A stretch of DNA of 64,000 bases, from the NCBI RefSeq assembly GCF_000931465.1, contig NZ_CP010892.1:6471388-6535387 (forward strand), in the 5' to 3' direction. This document shows, one piece after another, positions 24,563 to 33,332 of the stretch. How positions within the stretch are numbered: the first letter of the stretch is position 1; every line of letters starts with the position of its first letter. A model generated the notes under the pieces. The model was not told where the DNA came from and did no database searches. It saw only the letters and a program-made list of their open reading frames with translations. Source of the stretch: Pseudomonas sp. MRSN 12121 (GTDB lineage: Bacteria > Pseudomonadota > Gammaproteobacteria > Pseudomonadales > Pseudomonadaceae). A program made the position numbers and the translations under genes.

Positions 24563-25108
24563 ATGACTCCCAGCCTGCCTGCCACACCCGTCCTGTCACG
24601 CCGCGGCCTGTTGAAAATCAGCCTGGGCGCCAGCGCCTTCCTGGCCACCGCCGGCCTCGGCGCCAGCCTCAGCGGCTGCTCGTCCAGCACCGCGGCCCAT
24701 GGCTTCGCGGTACTGCGCGACAGCGACCTGCCGATCCTGCGGGCGCTGGTCCCGGTGCTGCTCGAAGGCGCCGTGGCCGCCGGGCAGCTGCCAGCCGCCA
24801 TCGACGCAACCCTGAACGGCCTGGACAGCAGCCTCGATCATCTGTCGCCGGAAATGCTCAAGCTCACCCGCCAACTGCTCGACGTGCTGGCCATGGGCAT
24901 TACCCGCGGCCCGCTGACCGGTATCTGGGGCAGTTGGGAAAGCGCCAGCGCCGAAGACATCCGGCACTTTCTCGATCGCTGGGAAAACAGCGCCATCGGC
25001 CTGCTGCGCCAGGGCCGCGCCTCCCTGCTGCAACTGGTGACGATGGCCTGGTACGGCCGCGCGGAGTCCTGGGCCCACTGCGGCTACCCCGGGCCACCCA
25101 GGATCTGA
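24563..25108 (+). CDS. Small Tat-exported lipoprotein, probable partner of the GMC oxidoreductase
   Basis: 181 residues. The N-terminus has a twin-arginine motif SRRGLLKI (R13, R14), a hydrophobic stretch, and a lipobox LSGC at Cys39. The rest is helical and resembles the small subunits of gluconate 2-dehydrogenase-like flavoenzymes. The downstream GMC protein has no signal of its own, so it may ride through the Tat pore bound to this subunit. Between calB (27 bp) and the GMC gene (45 bp). The function assignment is inference from context. Confidence 0.75.
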   Translation: MTPSLPATPVLSRRGLLKISLGASAFLATAGLGASLSGCSSSTAAHGFAVLRDSDLPILRALVPVLLEGAVAAGQLPAAIDATLNGLDSSLDHLSPEMLKLTRQLLDVLAMGITRGPLTGIWGSWESASAEDIRHFLDRWENSAIGLLRQGRASLLQLVTMAWYGRAESWAHCGYPGPPRI

Positions 25109-25153
25109 CGCCCCTGCCTAATCCCCCCGAAAAACAATAAGAGACCGCCCGAT

Positions 25154-26749
25154 ATGCCCGTACCCGATCTGTTTCGCGAAGGCCTGGCCCGCGGCTGGAA
25201 AACCTACAACGGCACGCAATTGCAGCAGGACCTGACCCTCGAAGCGGATGTCGCCATCATCGGTAGCGGCGCGGGCGGCGGCACCACCGCGGAAATTCTC
25301 AGTGCCGCCGGCTACAAGGTGCTGCTGATCGAGGAAGGTCCGCTCAAGACCAGCGACGACTTCAAGATGCTCGAGGACCAGGCCTACGCCAGCCTCTACC
25401 AGGAAGGTATCGGCCGCATGAGCAAGGATGGCGCCATCACCATCCTGCAAGGGCGCGCAGTCGGCGGCACCACCCTGATCAACTGGACCTCCAGTTTCCG
25501 CACCCCCGACCCGACCCTGGAACACTGGGCCCGCGAGCACCACGTCAAGGGCCACAGCCCGGCCGAGATGGCGCCCTGGTTCGAGAAAATGGAGCAACGC
25601 CTGGGGGTCGCGCCGTGGATCATGCCGCCCAACGCCAACAACGATGTGATCAGGAACGGTTGCGAAAAGCTCGGCTACAGCTGGCATGTGATCCCGCGCA
25701 ACGTGCGTGGCTGCTGGAACCTCGGCTACTGCGGCATGGGCTGCCCGACCAACGCCAAGCAATCGATGATGGTCACCACCATCCCCGCGACCCTGGAGAA
25801 AGGCGGCGAGCTGTTGTACCTGGCCCGCGCCGAACGCCTGCGGATCCAGGGCGAGCGGGTCGAAAGCCTGCAATGCCTGGCCATGGACGAGCGCTGCGTG
25901 GCGCCCACCGGGCGCACCATCACGGTCAGGGCCCGGCATTACGTGCTGGCCGGCGGCGGGATCAACAGCCCGGCCCTGCTCCTGCGTTCCGACGCGGCCG
26001 ACCCGCACCGGCGCCTGGGCAAACGCACCTTCCTGCACCTGGTGAATTTTTCCGCCGGGCAATTCGACGGCGTGATCAATCCCTTCTACGGCGCGCCGCA
26101 GTCGATCTACTCCGATCATTTCCAGTGGCAGGACGGCACTACCGGCAGGATGTCCTACAAACTCGAGGTGCCGCCGCTGCAACCGGCGCTGGCCGCCACT
26201 TTGCTCGGGGGCTTCGGCCCACAGAGCGCCCTGAACATGCAGCAGTTGCCCCACACCCACGCCATGCTCGCGCTGCTGCGGGACGGTTTTCACCCGGACA
26301 GCAGCGGCGGCAGCGTGGAACTGCGCGGCGACGGCTCGCCGGTGCTCGACTATCAGGTCTCGGACTACGCCTGGGACGGCCTGCGCCGGGCGTTTCACAG
26401 CATGGCGGAAATCCAGTTCGCCGGCGGCGCGCAGGCGGTCATGCCATTACACAACGATGCCCGCTACGTGAAGACCCTAGCCGAGGCCAAGGCAATGATC
26501 GACGGCCTGCGCCTGGAGCTGTACCGCACCCGCCTGGGCAGCGCCCACGTGATGGGCGGCTGCGCCATGGGCGAAGACCCGAAGAGCGCCGTCGCGGACA
26601 GCCTGGGCCGCCACCATCAGTTGGCCAACCTGTCGATCCACGACGGTTCGCTGTTCCCCACCAGCATCGGCGCCAACCCGCAGCTGTCGGTCTACGGGCT
26701 GACCGCGCAATTGGCCACGGCCCTGGCCGAACGGCTGAAAACCGGGTGA
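25154..26749 (+). CDS. GMC family FAD-dependent oxidoreductase
   Basis: 531 residues. FAD-binding motif DVAIIGSGAGGGTTAEI is at about residues 32-48, the second GMC block is GRAVGGTTLINW, and the C-terminal catalytic region contains HVMGGCAMG and SLFPTSIGANPQLSVYGL (His and Asn of the GMC active site). Cys187, Cys193 and Cys197 (C-x5-C-x3-C then PTNAKQS) match the cysteine segment of long-chain alcohol oxidase-like members; a similar spacing holds a 3Fe-4S cluster in FAD-glucose/fructose dehydrogenases. Likely oxidises an alcohol to the aldehyde used by CalB. Substrate not known. Confidence 0.88.
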   Translation: MPVPDLFREGLARGWKTYNGTQLQQDLTLEADVAIIGSGAGGGTTAEILSAAGYKVLLIEEGPLKTSDDFKMLEDQAYASLYQEGIGRMSKDGAITILQGRAVGGTTLINWTSSFRTPDPTLEHWAREHHVKGHSPAEMAPWFEKMEQRLGVAPWIMPPNANNDVIRNGCEKLGYSWHVIPRNVRGCWNLGYCGMGCPTNAKQSMMVTTIPATLEKGGELLYLARAERLRIQGERVESLQCLAMDERCVAPTGRTITVRARHYVLAGGGINSPALLLRSDAADPHRRLGKRTFLHLVNFSAGQFDGVINPFYGAPQSIYSDHFQWQDGTTGRMSYKLEVPPLQPALAATLLGGFGPQSALNMQQLPHTHAMLALLRDGFHPDSSGGSVELRGDGSPVLDYQVSDYAWDGLRRAFHSMAEIQFAGGAQAVMPLHNDARYVKTLAEAKAMIDGLRLELYRTRLGSAHVMGGCAMGEDPKSAVADSLGRHHQLANLSIHDGSLFPTSIGANPQLSVYGLTAQLATALAERLKTG

Positions 26750-26800
26750 AAACGCCGCTTATTTCCGTCGTCTATAGTGCTTTCTTCCGTGACAGGCGAC

Positions 26801-26829
26801 TTGGCCGACCGGAAAGGCTGCGATACCAT
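26801..26829 (+). promoter_or_regulatory. Putative sigma70 promoter of coaD
   Basis: TTGGCC (26801-26806) and TACCAT (26824-26829) with a 17-bp spacer, 35 bp before the coaD ATG. Moderate match by eye. Confidence 0.5.
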
Positions 26830-26864
26830 CCGACTCCCCAACGGATTCCCGCCAGGACGACGCG

Positions 26865-27344
26865 ATGAACCGAGTGTTGTACCCAGGTACCTTCGACCCT
26901 ATTACCAAGGGCCATGGCGATCTGGTCGAACGCGCCTCGCGGCTGTTCGATCACGTGATCATCGCCGTCGCCGCCAGCCCGAAGAAAAACCCGCTTTTCC
27001 CCCTGGAACAGCGCGTGGAACTGGCTCGCGAGGTCACCAAGCATCTGCCGAACGTTGAAGTCGTCGGTTTTTCCACGCTGCTGGCACACTTCGCCAAGGA
27101 GCAGAACGCCAATGTCTTCCTGCGGGGGCTGCGCGCGGTTTCCGACTTCGAATACGAATTCCAGCTGGCCAACATGAACCGCCAGTTGGCGCCGGACGTG
27201 GAAAGCCTGTTTCTCACGCCTTCGGAACGCTACTCGTTCATTTCCTCGACCCTGGTCCGGGAAATCGCGGCATTGGGCGGCGATATCAGCAAGTTCGTGC
27301 ATCCGGCCGTGGCCGACGCCCTGACCCTGCGCTTCAAGAAATAA
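26865..27344 (+). CDS. coaD: Phosphopantetheine adenylyltransferase
   Basis: 159 residues. Joins 4'-phosphopantetheine and ATP to give dephospho-CoA, the penultimate step of CoA synthesis. The nucleotidyltransferase motif [13 protein letters not shown] (TxGH) is at residues 8-20 and the second signature is [12 protein letters not shown]. The ribosome site AGGACG precedes the ATG. Neighbouring ferredoxin and mutM give the conserved coaD-fdx-mutM order. Confidence 0.97.
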
Positions 27345-27501
27345 GCCCCGCGGGCGCTGGCCAGGCCCGCGCCAGCTCCCGCGCTGCCAACCTGCAAACG
27401 CCCCTCCCATCGCGCCCGCGTGCACTGCGCCCGTCAATACGGCACAATTGCGCCATTGATTTTTCAAATGCCTGGGCCCGCCGCCCCGGCCGGAGTGCCC
27501 C

Positions 27502-27753
27502 ATGTCCCTGATCATCACCGACGATTGCATCAACTGCGACGTCTGCGAACCCGAGTGCCCGAACGCTGCGATTTCTCAAGGCGAAGAGATCTACGTGATC
27601 GACCCGAACCTGTGCACCCAATGTGTCGGCCACTATGACGAGCCGCAGTGCCAGCAGGTGTGTCCGGTGGATTGCATCCCGCTGGACGAAGCCCACCCGG
27701 AAACCGAAGAAGAGTTGATGGCCAAGTACCGGAAGATTACCGGTAAGGCGTAA
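27502..27753 (+). CDS. fdx: YfhL-type 2[4Fe-4S] ferredoxin
   Basis: 83 residues. Two [4Fe-4S] cluster motifs: CINCDVCEPECPN near the N-terminus, then CTQC...CQQVCPVDC with the extra insertion GHYDEPQ characteristic of the Allochromatium/YfhL ferredoxin group. Cytoplasmic, very low-potential electron carrier; partner unknown. A 157-bp gap after coaD probably contains its own promoter. Confidence 0.95.
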   Translation: MSLIITDDCINCDVCEPECPNAAISQGEEIYVIDPNLCTQCVGHYDEPQCQQVCPVDCIPLDEAHPETEEELMAKYRKITGKA

Positions 27754-27785
27754 ACCGCTGGTTTTACCGCGTCGCGGCAAACGTT

Positions 27786-27862
27786 ATCGCGGGCAAGCCT
27801 CGCTCCTACAAGGCTCTGTGAACGGTAGGAGCGAGCGGGCGGCGATCCGGCTTGCCCGCGAT
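27786..27862. repeat. REPIN, asymmetric (short left arm, long right arm)
   Basis: Left arm 27786-27810 is the short type (ATCGCGGGCAAGCCTCGCTC...). The right arm 27814-27862 contains the insert (GAGCGGGCGGCGATCCGG) before CTTGCCCGCGAT. Lies between convergent fdx and mutM, ending 6 bp before the mutM stop codon. Confidence 0.9.
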
Positions 27863-27867
27863 GCTTT

Positions 27868-28680
27868 TCAGCTCTGGCATTTAGGGCAATACACGCTCGC
27901 ACGCTGCCCCAGCTTGACCTCGCGCAGCCCGCTGCCGCAGACCTTGCAATGCTCCCCGCCGCGCCCGTAGACGAACAGTTCCTGCTGGAAATAACCCGGC
28001 TGCCCGTCGCCGCCGATAAAGTCGCGCAGGGTCGTCCCGCCGCGCTCGATGGCCGCGGCCAGGATGCGCTTGATCTCGATCGCCAGCTTCAGATAACGCG
28101 CCCGGGAAATGCCTTTGGCTTCGCGGCGCGGATCGATACCAGCGGCGAACAGCGCTTCGGTCGCATAGATGTTGCCCACCCCAACCACCACCGCGTTATC
28201 CATGATGAACGGCTTGACCGCCATCGAACGGCCCCGCGACAGCTGGTACAGGCGCTCGCCATCGAACAGGTCGGTCAACGGTTCCGGTCCCAGGCGCACC
28301 AGCAACTCGTGATTGAGCGGGTCGAGGCTCCAGAGCATCGCGCCAAAGCGCCGCGGGTCGGTGTAGCGCAGCGCCAGGCCGGACTCCAGTTCGATATCGA
28401 CATGCTCATGCCTGGCCGCCGGCATGCCGATCTCCACCAGGCGCAGGTTGCCCGACATGCCCAGGTGGCTGATCAGGGTGCCGACTTCGGCATTGATCAG
28501 CAGGTACTTGGCGCGGCGCTCGACCTTGACGATCTGCTGCCCGGACAGGCGCACGTCGAGGTCCTCGGGAATCGGCCAACGCAGGCGCCGCTCGCGCACG
28601 ATCACGCGGCTGACGCGCTGCCCTTCCAGGTGCGGCGCGATACCGCGCCGGGTGGTTTCGACTTCCGGTAATTCAGGCAT
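27868..28680 (-). CDS. mutM: Formamidopyrimidine-DNA glycosylase
   Basis: 270 residues. Removes 8-oxoguanine and formamidopyrimidines and nicks the site. Starts MPELPEVETTRRG, so the N-terminal catalytic Pro2 and Glu3 are in place. Lys in RRAKYLLI corresponds to the conserved beta-Lys. The helix-two-turn-helix (NAVVVGVGNIYATEALF) is followed by a C-terminal zinc finger CKVCGSG...YCPKCQ. Complete, with no oddities. Confidence 0.97.
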   Translation of the reverse strand: MPELPEVETTRRGIAPHLEGQRVSRVIVRERRLRWPIPEDLDVRLSGQQIVKVERRAKYLLINAEVGTLISHLGMSGNLRLVEIGMPAARHEHVDIELESGLALRYTDPRRFGAMLWSLDPLNHELLVRLGPEPLTDLFDGERLYQLSRGRSMAVKPFIMDNAVVVGVGNIYATEALFAAGIDPRREAKGISRARYLKLAIEIKRILAAAIERGGTTLRDFIGGDGQPGYFQQELFVYGRGGEHCKVCGSGLREVKLGQRASVYCPKCQS

Positions 28681-28712
28681 GTGCGCCTCGCGTGCTCATA
28701 CGTGGTCGGGAA

Positions 28713-29591
28713 TCAGTGCGCGCCCAGTTCGCGCACGGTTTCCTTGAGGTTCTCGAAGTCGTAGTCGGACAAGCCGACGTAATCGAGGATCAGGTGGCCG
28801 ATGCTGTTCCATTCGTGGTCGTCGACCTGGTTGCCCAATACGCGATAGGACGCGCAGATGTGCTCGGCCATCTTCAGGATCGCCAGCAGGTTCTTCAGCT
28901 GGCTGTTGCGCGACGACTCGTCGCTGAAGATCGCCAGGGCGTTGTGGTGATTGGCGATGGCGTTGGTCACATGCTCCGGCAGGCGCCAGGACTTGGCCGT
29001 GTAGTAACCGACCACCGCGTGGTTGGTGTTGAACACACGGTTTTCCGTATCCACCACGCGGTTCTCCGGGCCCGCGCCGGCGTAGGCCTCTTCCAGCACC
29101 GTCATGTAGTCGGGGAAACGCTTGAGCATCAGCGGCACGCCACAATCGTGGAACAGGCCCAGCGCGTAAGCCTCGTCGACCGCTTGCGACCCGGTGCGCT
29201 TGGCCAGGGTCAGGCAGGTCATCGCCACGTCCTGGGCGGTGTCCCAGAAACGGTTGAGGGTGACGATGGTTTCGTCGCTCATTTCGCCCTTGATCGACTG
29301 CGCGTTGATCAGGTTGATGATCGAGCGGCTACCCAGCAGGTTCACCGCGCGCTGGATCGAGGCGATCTTGTTGCTCAGCCCGTAATACGGCGAGTTGACG
29401 ATTTTCAGCAGGGCGCCGGAGAGCCCCGGGTCCTGGGAAATCAGCCGCGCGATCACTTCCAGGTCGGGGTCGGGCATGTACTGCTCCATCTGCAAATCCA
29501 CCATGATTTGCGGTTGGGGCGGCACGCTGATGCCTTGCAGGGCCTGTTGAATCTGTTCGGCGGAAAGCTCTTGGGACATCGCTTGGGACAT
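28713..29591 (-). CDS. HDOD domain protein
   Basis: 292 residues. The HDOD domain spans about residues 35-240 (LISQDPGLSGALLKIVNSPYYGL, LFHDCGVPLMLKRFP, ANHHNALA). Such domains lack some metal ligands of HD hydrolases and are regulators in signalling. The first 22 bases contain a tandem ATGTCCCAAG (MSQAMSQE), giving two possible starts, 29591 and 29579. Stands 33 bp upstream of mutM on the same strand and divergent from rlmI. Specific role unknown. Confidence 0.9.
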   Translation of the reverse strand: MSQAMSQELSAEQIQQALQGISVPPQPQIMVDLQMEQYMPDPDLEVIARLISQDPGLSGALLKIVNSPYYGLSNKIASIQRAVNLLGSRSIINLINAQSIKGEMSDETIVTLNRFWDTAQDVAMTCLTLAKRTGSQAVDEAYALGLFHDCGVPLMLKRFPDYMTVLEEAYAGAGPENRVVDTENRVFNTNHAVVGYYTAKSWRLPEHVTNAIANHHNALAIFSDESSRNSQLKNLLAILKMAEHICASYRVLGNQVDDHEWNSIGHLILDYVGLSDYDFENLKETVRELGAH

Positions 29592-29732
29592 AGTTACGCA
29601 CTCTGGGTCAGGCGGCGATTCTAACCCGTTAGATGGCCACCATGGCCAGCCGAAAGGAACTTTATAACAGTGCCCGGCGGCTCCCCCGCCACCACATATC
29701 CACTCGCCAGCCTCCCGGCGGTCGCAACACGT

Positions 29733-29738
29733 TATACT
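29733..29738 (+). promoter_or_regulatory. -10 box of the rlmI promoter
   Basis: TATACT 27 bp before the rlmI ATG; the -35 is not obvious in the GC-rich sequence upstream. The region 29592-29764 also serves the divergent HDOD gene (TAGAAT on the reverse strand at 29618-29623). Confidence 0.45.
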
Positions 29739-29764
29739 CCCGCTCTTTTTTCCGGAGCGACGTC

Positions 29765-30961
29765 ATGTCCCTGCCAAGCCTGCGCCTCAAAGCCAACGCC
29801 GATCGCCGCCTGCGCGCCGGCCACCTGTGGGTCTACAGCAACGAAATCGATGTAGCCGCCACCCCACTCCACGGCTTCAAGGCAGGCGACCAGGCAGTGC
29901 TGGAAGCCGCCGGCGGCAAGCCGCTGGGCATCGTCGCCATGAGCCCGAACAACCTGATCTGCGCCCGCCTGCTGTCGCGCGACGCCAAGCTGGCGCTGGA
30001 CAAGTCGCTGCTGGTGCACCGCCTGAACGTGGCCCTGTCGCTGCGCGAGCGCCTGTTCGACAAGCCGTTCTACCGCCTGGTCTACGGCGACTCGGACCTG
30101 CTGCCGGGCCTGGTAGTCGACCGTTTCGGCGACATCCTGGTGGTGCAGCTGGCGTCGGCGACCATGGAACAGCACAAGGACGACGTGATCGCCGCCCTGG
30201 TCCAGGTGCTCAAGCCCAGCGGCATCCTGTTCAAGAACGACTCGGCCGCGCGCGATGCCGAAGGCCTGGGCCGCTACGTGGAAACCGTGTTCGGCCTGGT
30301 GCCGGAGTGGGTCGCCCTGGAAGAGAACGGCGTGAAGTTCGAGGCCCCGGTGATGGAAGGCCAGAAGACCGGCTGGTTCTACGACCACCGCATGAACCGC
30401 GCCCGCCTGGCGCCTTACGCCAAGGGCAAGCGGGTGCTGGACCTGTTCAGCTACATCGGCGGCTGGGGCGTGCAGGCCGGGGCCTTCGGCGCCAGCGAAG
30501 TGTTCTGCGTCGATGCCTCGGGCTTCGCCCTCGACGGCGTGGAACGCAACGCCGCGCTCAACGGCATCGCCGAGAAAGTCACCTGCATCGAAGGCGACGT
30601 GTTCGAGGCCCTGAAGGAACTCAAGGCCGCCGAGGAGCGTTTCGACGTGATCGTGGCCGACCCGCCAGCCTTCATCAAACGCAAGAAAGACCTGAAGAAC
30701 GGCGAAGGCGCCTACCGCCGCCTGAACGAGCAGGCCATGCGCCTGCTGAGCAAGGACGGCATCCTGGTCAGCGCCTCGTGCTCGATGCACCTGCCCGAAG
30801 ACGACCTGCAGAACATCCTGCTCACCAGCGCCCGCCACCTGGACCGCAATATCCAGCTGCTGGAGCGCGGCGGCCAGGGCCCGGACCACCCGGTGCACCC
30901 GGCGATTCCGGAAACCCGCTACATCAAGAGCATCACCTGCCGGTTGCTGCCTAACAGCTGA
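29765..30961 (+). CDS. rlmI: 23S rRNA (cytosine-1962-C5)-methyltransferase
   Basis: 398 residues from ATG 29765 (CCGGAGCGACGTC upstream). N-terminal PUA domain (LKANADRRLRAGHLWVYSNE to about residue 75), then an RlmI-like Rossmann methyltransferase with FSYIGGWGVQAGAFGA (SAM), VIVADPPAFIKRKKDL (motif IV) and VSASCSMHLPEDDL with the catalytic Cys. Uses SAM to make m5C1962 in 23S rRNA. Ends at a shared terminator with the membrane protein gene that follows on the opposite strand. Confidence 0.95.
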   Translation: MSLPSLRLKANADRRLRAGHLWVYSNEIDVAATPLHGFKAGDQAVLEAAGGKPLGIVAMSPNNLICARLLSRDAKLALDKSLLVHRLNVALSLRERLFDKPFYRLVYGDSDLLPGLVVDRFGDILVVQLASATMEQHKDDVIAALVQVLKPSGILFKNDSAARDAEGLGRYVETVFGLVPEWVALEENGVKFEAPVMEGQKTGWFYDHRMNRARLAPYAKGKRVLDLFSYIGGWGVQAGAFGASEVFCVDASGFALDGVERNAALNGIAEKVTCIEGDVFEALKELKAAEERFDVIVADPPAFIKRKKDLKNGEGAYRRLNEQAMRLLSKDGILVSASCSMHLPEDDLQNILLTSARHLDRNIQLLERGGQGPDHPVHPAIPETRYIKSITCRLLPNS

Positions 30962-30973
30962 GTACCGAGAGCA

Positions 30974-31004
30974 AAAAAATCCCGGCCAGGCGCCGGGATT
31001 TTTT
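30974..31004. terminator. Bidirectional terminator between rlmI and the DUF4153 gene
   Basis: AAAAAATCCCGGC (30974-30986) and GCCGGGATTTTTT (30992-31004) form a perfect 13-bp stem with loop CAGGC. Convergent genes on both sides. Confidence 0.95.
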
Positions 31005-31015
31005 ATCGCTGCCGA

Positions 31016-32698
31016 TCAGTCACGCGGGTGGAACCACTGCGTGTTCAGTTCCACGCCATCGATCCGCAGCGTCTTGTAGCGCGGCCTCACCGGCTTGATC
31101 TGGCCCTCGCGAATCTGCGCGATCAGCCCTGGAGCATCCTCGATTCCGGACAACGTGCCCTCATGACGCCATGAGCCCTTGCCCTGATCCCGACGGGCGA
31201 ACAGCAGCGCCGACGACGCCCAGCTCTGCTTGTCGATCAGCAACACTTCGTCGATGCCATCGTCATCCAGATCAACCGCCCACGCGGTACACCCCGGCGG
31301 CGTGCACTCGCTCAGGGTCGTCAGTACGTCGATGAGTTGCTGGCTGCCGTCCGGCACCGGGCCTAGCCAGTACAGATGCGGCTTGAGGTAATCGGCGGGC
31401 TGATCCTTGGGCGACACCCCTTCCAGAAGTCCGAGCAACTGTGCCCTGCCCGGCTCATCGAGAATCTGCCCCTGCCGCACCCGCTCAAGCAACGCGTCGA
31501 ACTGCTCCCGGCCTGGTACGCCCAGACGTTGGCGCAGCGTCCTGGCGTCGAACTCACTCACCGGCGTACGCCCGTCCAACAGACGTTGCACCTGGTTGCT
31601 GGCGCTGAAGGCCTGCGGGTCCAGCACAGGGGAAAACACCAACAGCAGCACCACGAAACTCAACAGGGCCATCCAGGGGTTGCTGCGACGCAGGCTGGCA
31701 AGCCACACCGATTGCTTGCCCAAGACCGCCCACAGCGCCGCCAGGCTGTGCACCAGGGCCAGGACGACAAACAGCATGGCCAGGAAGCGTGCGGGAGTCA
31801 GGCCGTATTGATCAATCCGCAGCCAACTCGAATAGCCCGCCAGCAACACCAGCAAGGGCAGACAACACAGGCTGGCGTTGACCAGGACTTTCAGGGGCTT
31901 GGCGTAGCCAGCGTCGTGCTGGCCGTCCTGGAATACGCCATTGAGCAGGAACAGATTGCAGCCTGCCAGGCACAGCAAGATGCTGCTGGAGTAGCCGGTG
32001 CTCCAGATCGGCTGCAGGCCGGTGAGCGCCAGGGCCAGGGTGAAGACCAGCGTAATCAGCGCGCTGAGGGGCAGCAGGTAGCGACACACCGTCAACAGAA
32101 TCCCGCGCAGCAAGCCGATGACCCTTTCGTTCTCGCGGCCCATGCGCATGCCCAGCGAGAAGAACATCGGCAGGCTGAAACAGATGAAGTACGGCGAAGC
32201 GAACAGTTCGCCGGGTTGCGGCATGCCGAGGATGCTGAACAGCTGGCCGCACAGCCACAGCAGCAGGCTGAAGGCCAGGGTCACCAGCAGCGCCAGGAGC
32301 ACGATGAACGCATTGTTCCAGGCATGCCGGAACAGGTCCTGATAGCGCGGGCGGTTCCCCTCGCGGGTCGGCCAGCTGAGGACGAACGCGGTGCCGATAT
32401 ACACCAGCACAGCCGCCGCGAAAAGCCAGAACCTCCAGAGCCAGCCATAGGGATCGTGATTGAACACCCAGCCGGAAAGCCCCGACATCAGCACACTGAA
32501 GCCAATGACCAGCAACCAGGTGCCACGCTCAAGCAGCGCGTTGCCAAGCAGTTGCAGGTTGACCCCGGCCACCAGGGCCAACATCAAGGAGACGCTGGCA
32601 AGCGCTGGCTGGCGATAGATCAGGCCGCTGACCAGCAGCAGCCCCTGTACCAGAGCGATGGCGATATAGAACAACAGGGAAGGGTTCAACACGGGCAT
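31016..32698 (-). CDS. DUF4153 family membrane protein
   Basis: 560 residues, with about 11-12 hydrophobic helices over the first 370 residues and a soluble C-terminal region of about 180 residues. DUF4153 is recognised from DLFRHAWNNAFIVLLALLVT and the following helices. C-terminal soluble part (YLKPHLYWLGPVPDG, CTAWAVDLDDDGIDEVLLID) looks like an FG-GAP/EF-like Asp-rich segment. Function unknown. The small gene upstream shares its N-terminal sequence pattern. Confidence 0.85.
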   Translation of the reverse strand: MPVLNPSLLFYIAIALVQGLLLVSGLIYRQPALASVSLMLALVAGVNLQLLGNALLERGTWLLVIGFSVLMSGLSGWVFNHDPYGWLWRFWLFAAAVLVYIGTAFVLSWPTREGNRPRYQDLFRHAWNNAFIVLLALLVTLAFSLLLWLCGQLFSILGMPQPGELFASPYFICFSLPMFFSLGMRMGRENERVIGLLRGILLTVCRYLLPLSALITLVFTLALALTGLQPIWSTGYSSSILLCLAGCNLFLLNGVFQDGQHDAGYAKPLKVLVNASLCCLPLLVLLAGYSSWLRIDQYGLTPARFLAMLFVVLALVHSLAALWAVLGKQSVWLASLRRSNPWMALLSFVVLLLVFSPVLDPQAFSASNQVQRLLDGRTPVSEFDARTLRQRLGVPGREQFDALLERVRQGQILDEPGRAQLLGLLEGVSPKDQPADYLKPHLYWLGPVPDGSQQLIDVLTTLSECTPPGCTAWAVDLDDDGIDEVLLIDKQSWASSALLFARRDQGKGSWRHEGTLSGIEDAPGLIAQIREGQIKPVRPRYKTLRIDGVELNTQWFHPRD

Positions 32699-32756
32699 TG
32701 CAAATCCTTTTGTGAGGTGGTGCTCGCAGGGCGGCGAGGGTGGCCAGGCATCGCTA

Positions 32757-33332
32757 TCAGGCAGCCGCCGCGCTTCTGCGCCGCAGCACCGCAGCCAGGC
32801 ACAGGCCGATCAGGAACAGGCCGATGGAGAACGCCAGGGTCGGCCCGGCAAAGAACACCAGCGACAGAAAGCCGCCCTTGAGCGGGTCGCGATAGTGCCT
32901 GAACGTCCAGGCCTTGAAGAGCGCATGTGCGATCCAGGGCAATGGCAAGGCCAGCGCCACCCACAGCGCATAGCCGAAAAAACGTCGCCAGAGGTTCGTG
33001 CGCCCCTGCAACACAGCCGCGCTGAACAGGGTCATGAGGATCAGGCCGGTCGACACGCCAGCCAACGCCAGGCCGGTCATCGGCAGCTCTCGACAGGCTA
33101 CGACTGCGCCCGCCGCCGCCAGGGCCAACGCGAGCAACGCCAACCACATGCGCCGTTCACGTCGACGCTCAGGCAGCAGCTGCAACAACCCGCCGCCCAT
33201 CAACAGCGCCGCCGCCAACGCGGCCATCGCGATACCGGACCAGCCGCTATAAAGCACAGCCCACATCAACAGCAGCCCCTGCAGCAGGCCGATGACCAGG
33301 TAGAACCTCAAGGATCGCAGCGTCGCGGACAT
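32757..33332 (-). CDS. Membrane protein, short paralogue of the DUF4153 N-terminus
   Basis: 191 residues with about six hydrophobic segments. The start (FYLVIGLLQGLLLMWAVLY) parallels the downstream DUF4153 protein (FYIAIALVQGLLLVSGLIY), and both then have RER/LLE and Trp-Leu stretches at similar distances, so a duplication is likely. It lacks the DUF4153 core helices and the soluble C-terminus. Ends 58 bp before the larger gene and probably is co-transcribed. Function unknown. Confidence 0.75.
   Translation of the reverse strand: MSATLRSLRFYLVIGLLQGLLLMWAVLYSGWSGIAMAALAAALLMGGGLLQLLPERRRERRMWLALLALALAAAGAVVACRELPMTGLALAGVSTGLILMTLFSAAVLQGRTNLWRRFFGYALWVALALPLPWIAHALFKAWTFRHYRDPLKGGFLSLVFFAGPTLAFSIGLFLIGLCLAAVLRRRSAAAA

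Noticed and set aside
24563..26749. Complete three-subunit gluconate 2-dehydrogenase operon
   Set aside because: No cytochrome c subunit gene follows; the GMC protein is closer to long-chain alcohol oxidase-like members.
29657..29683. Second AlgU-like promoter upstream of rlmI (GAACTT at 29657)
   Set aside because: The expected -10 position reads GGCTC, which does not fit; a TATACT box lies further downstream.
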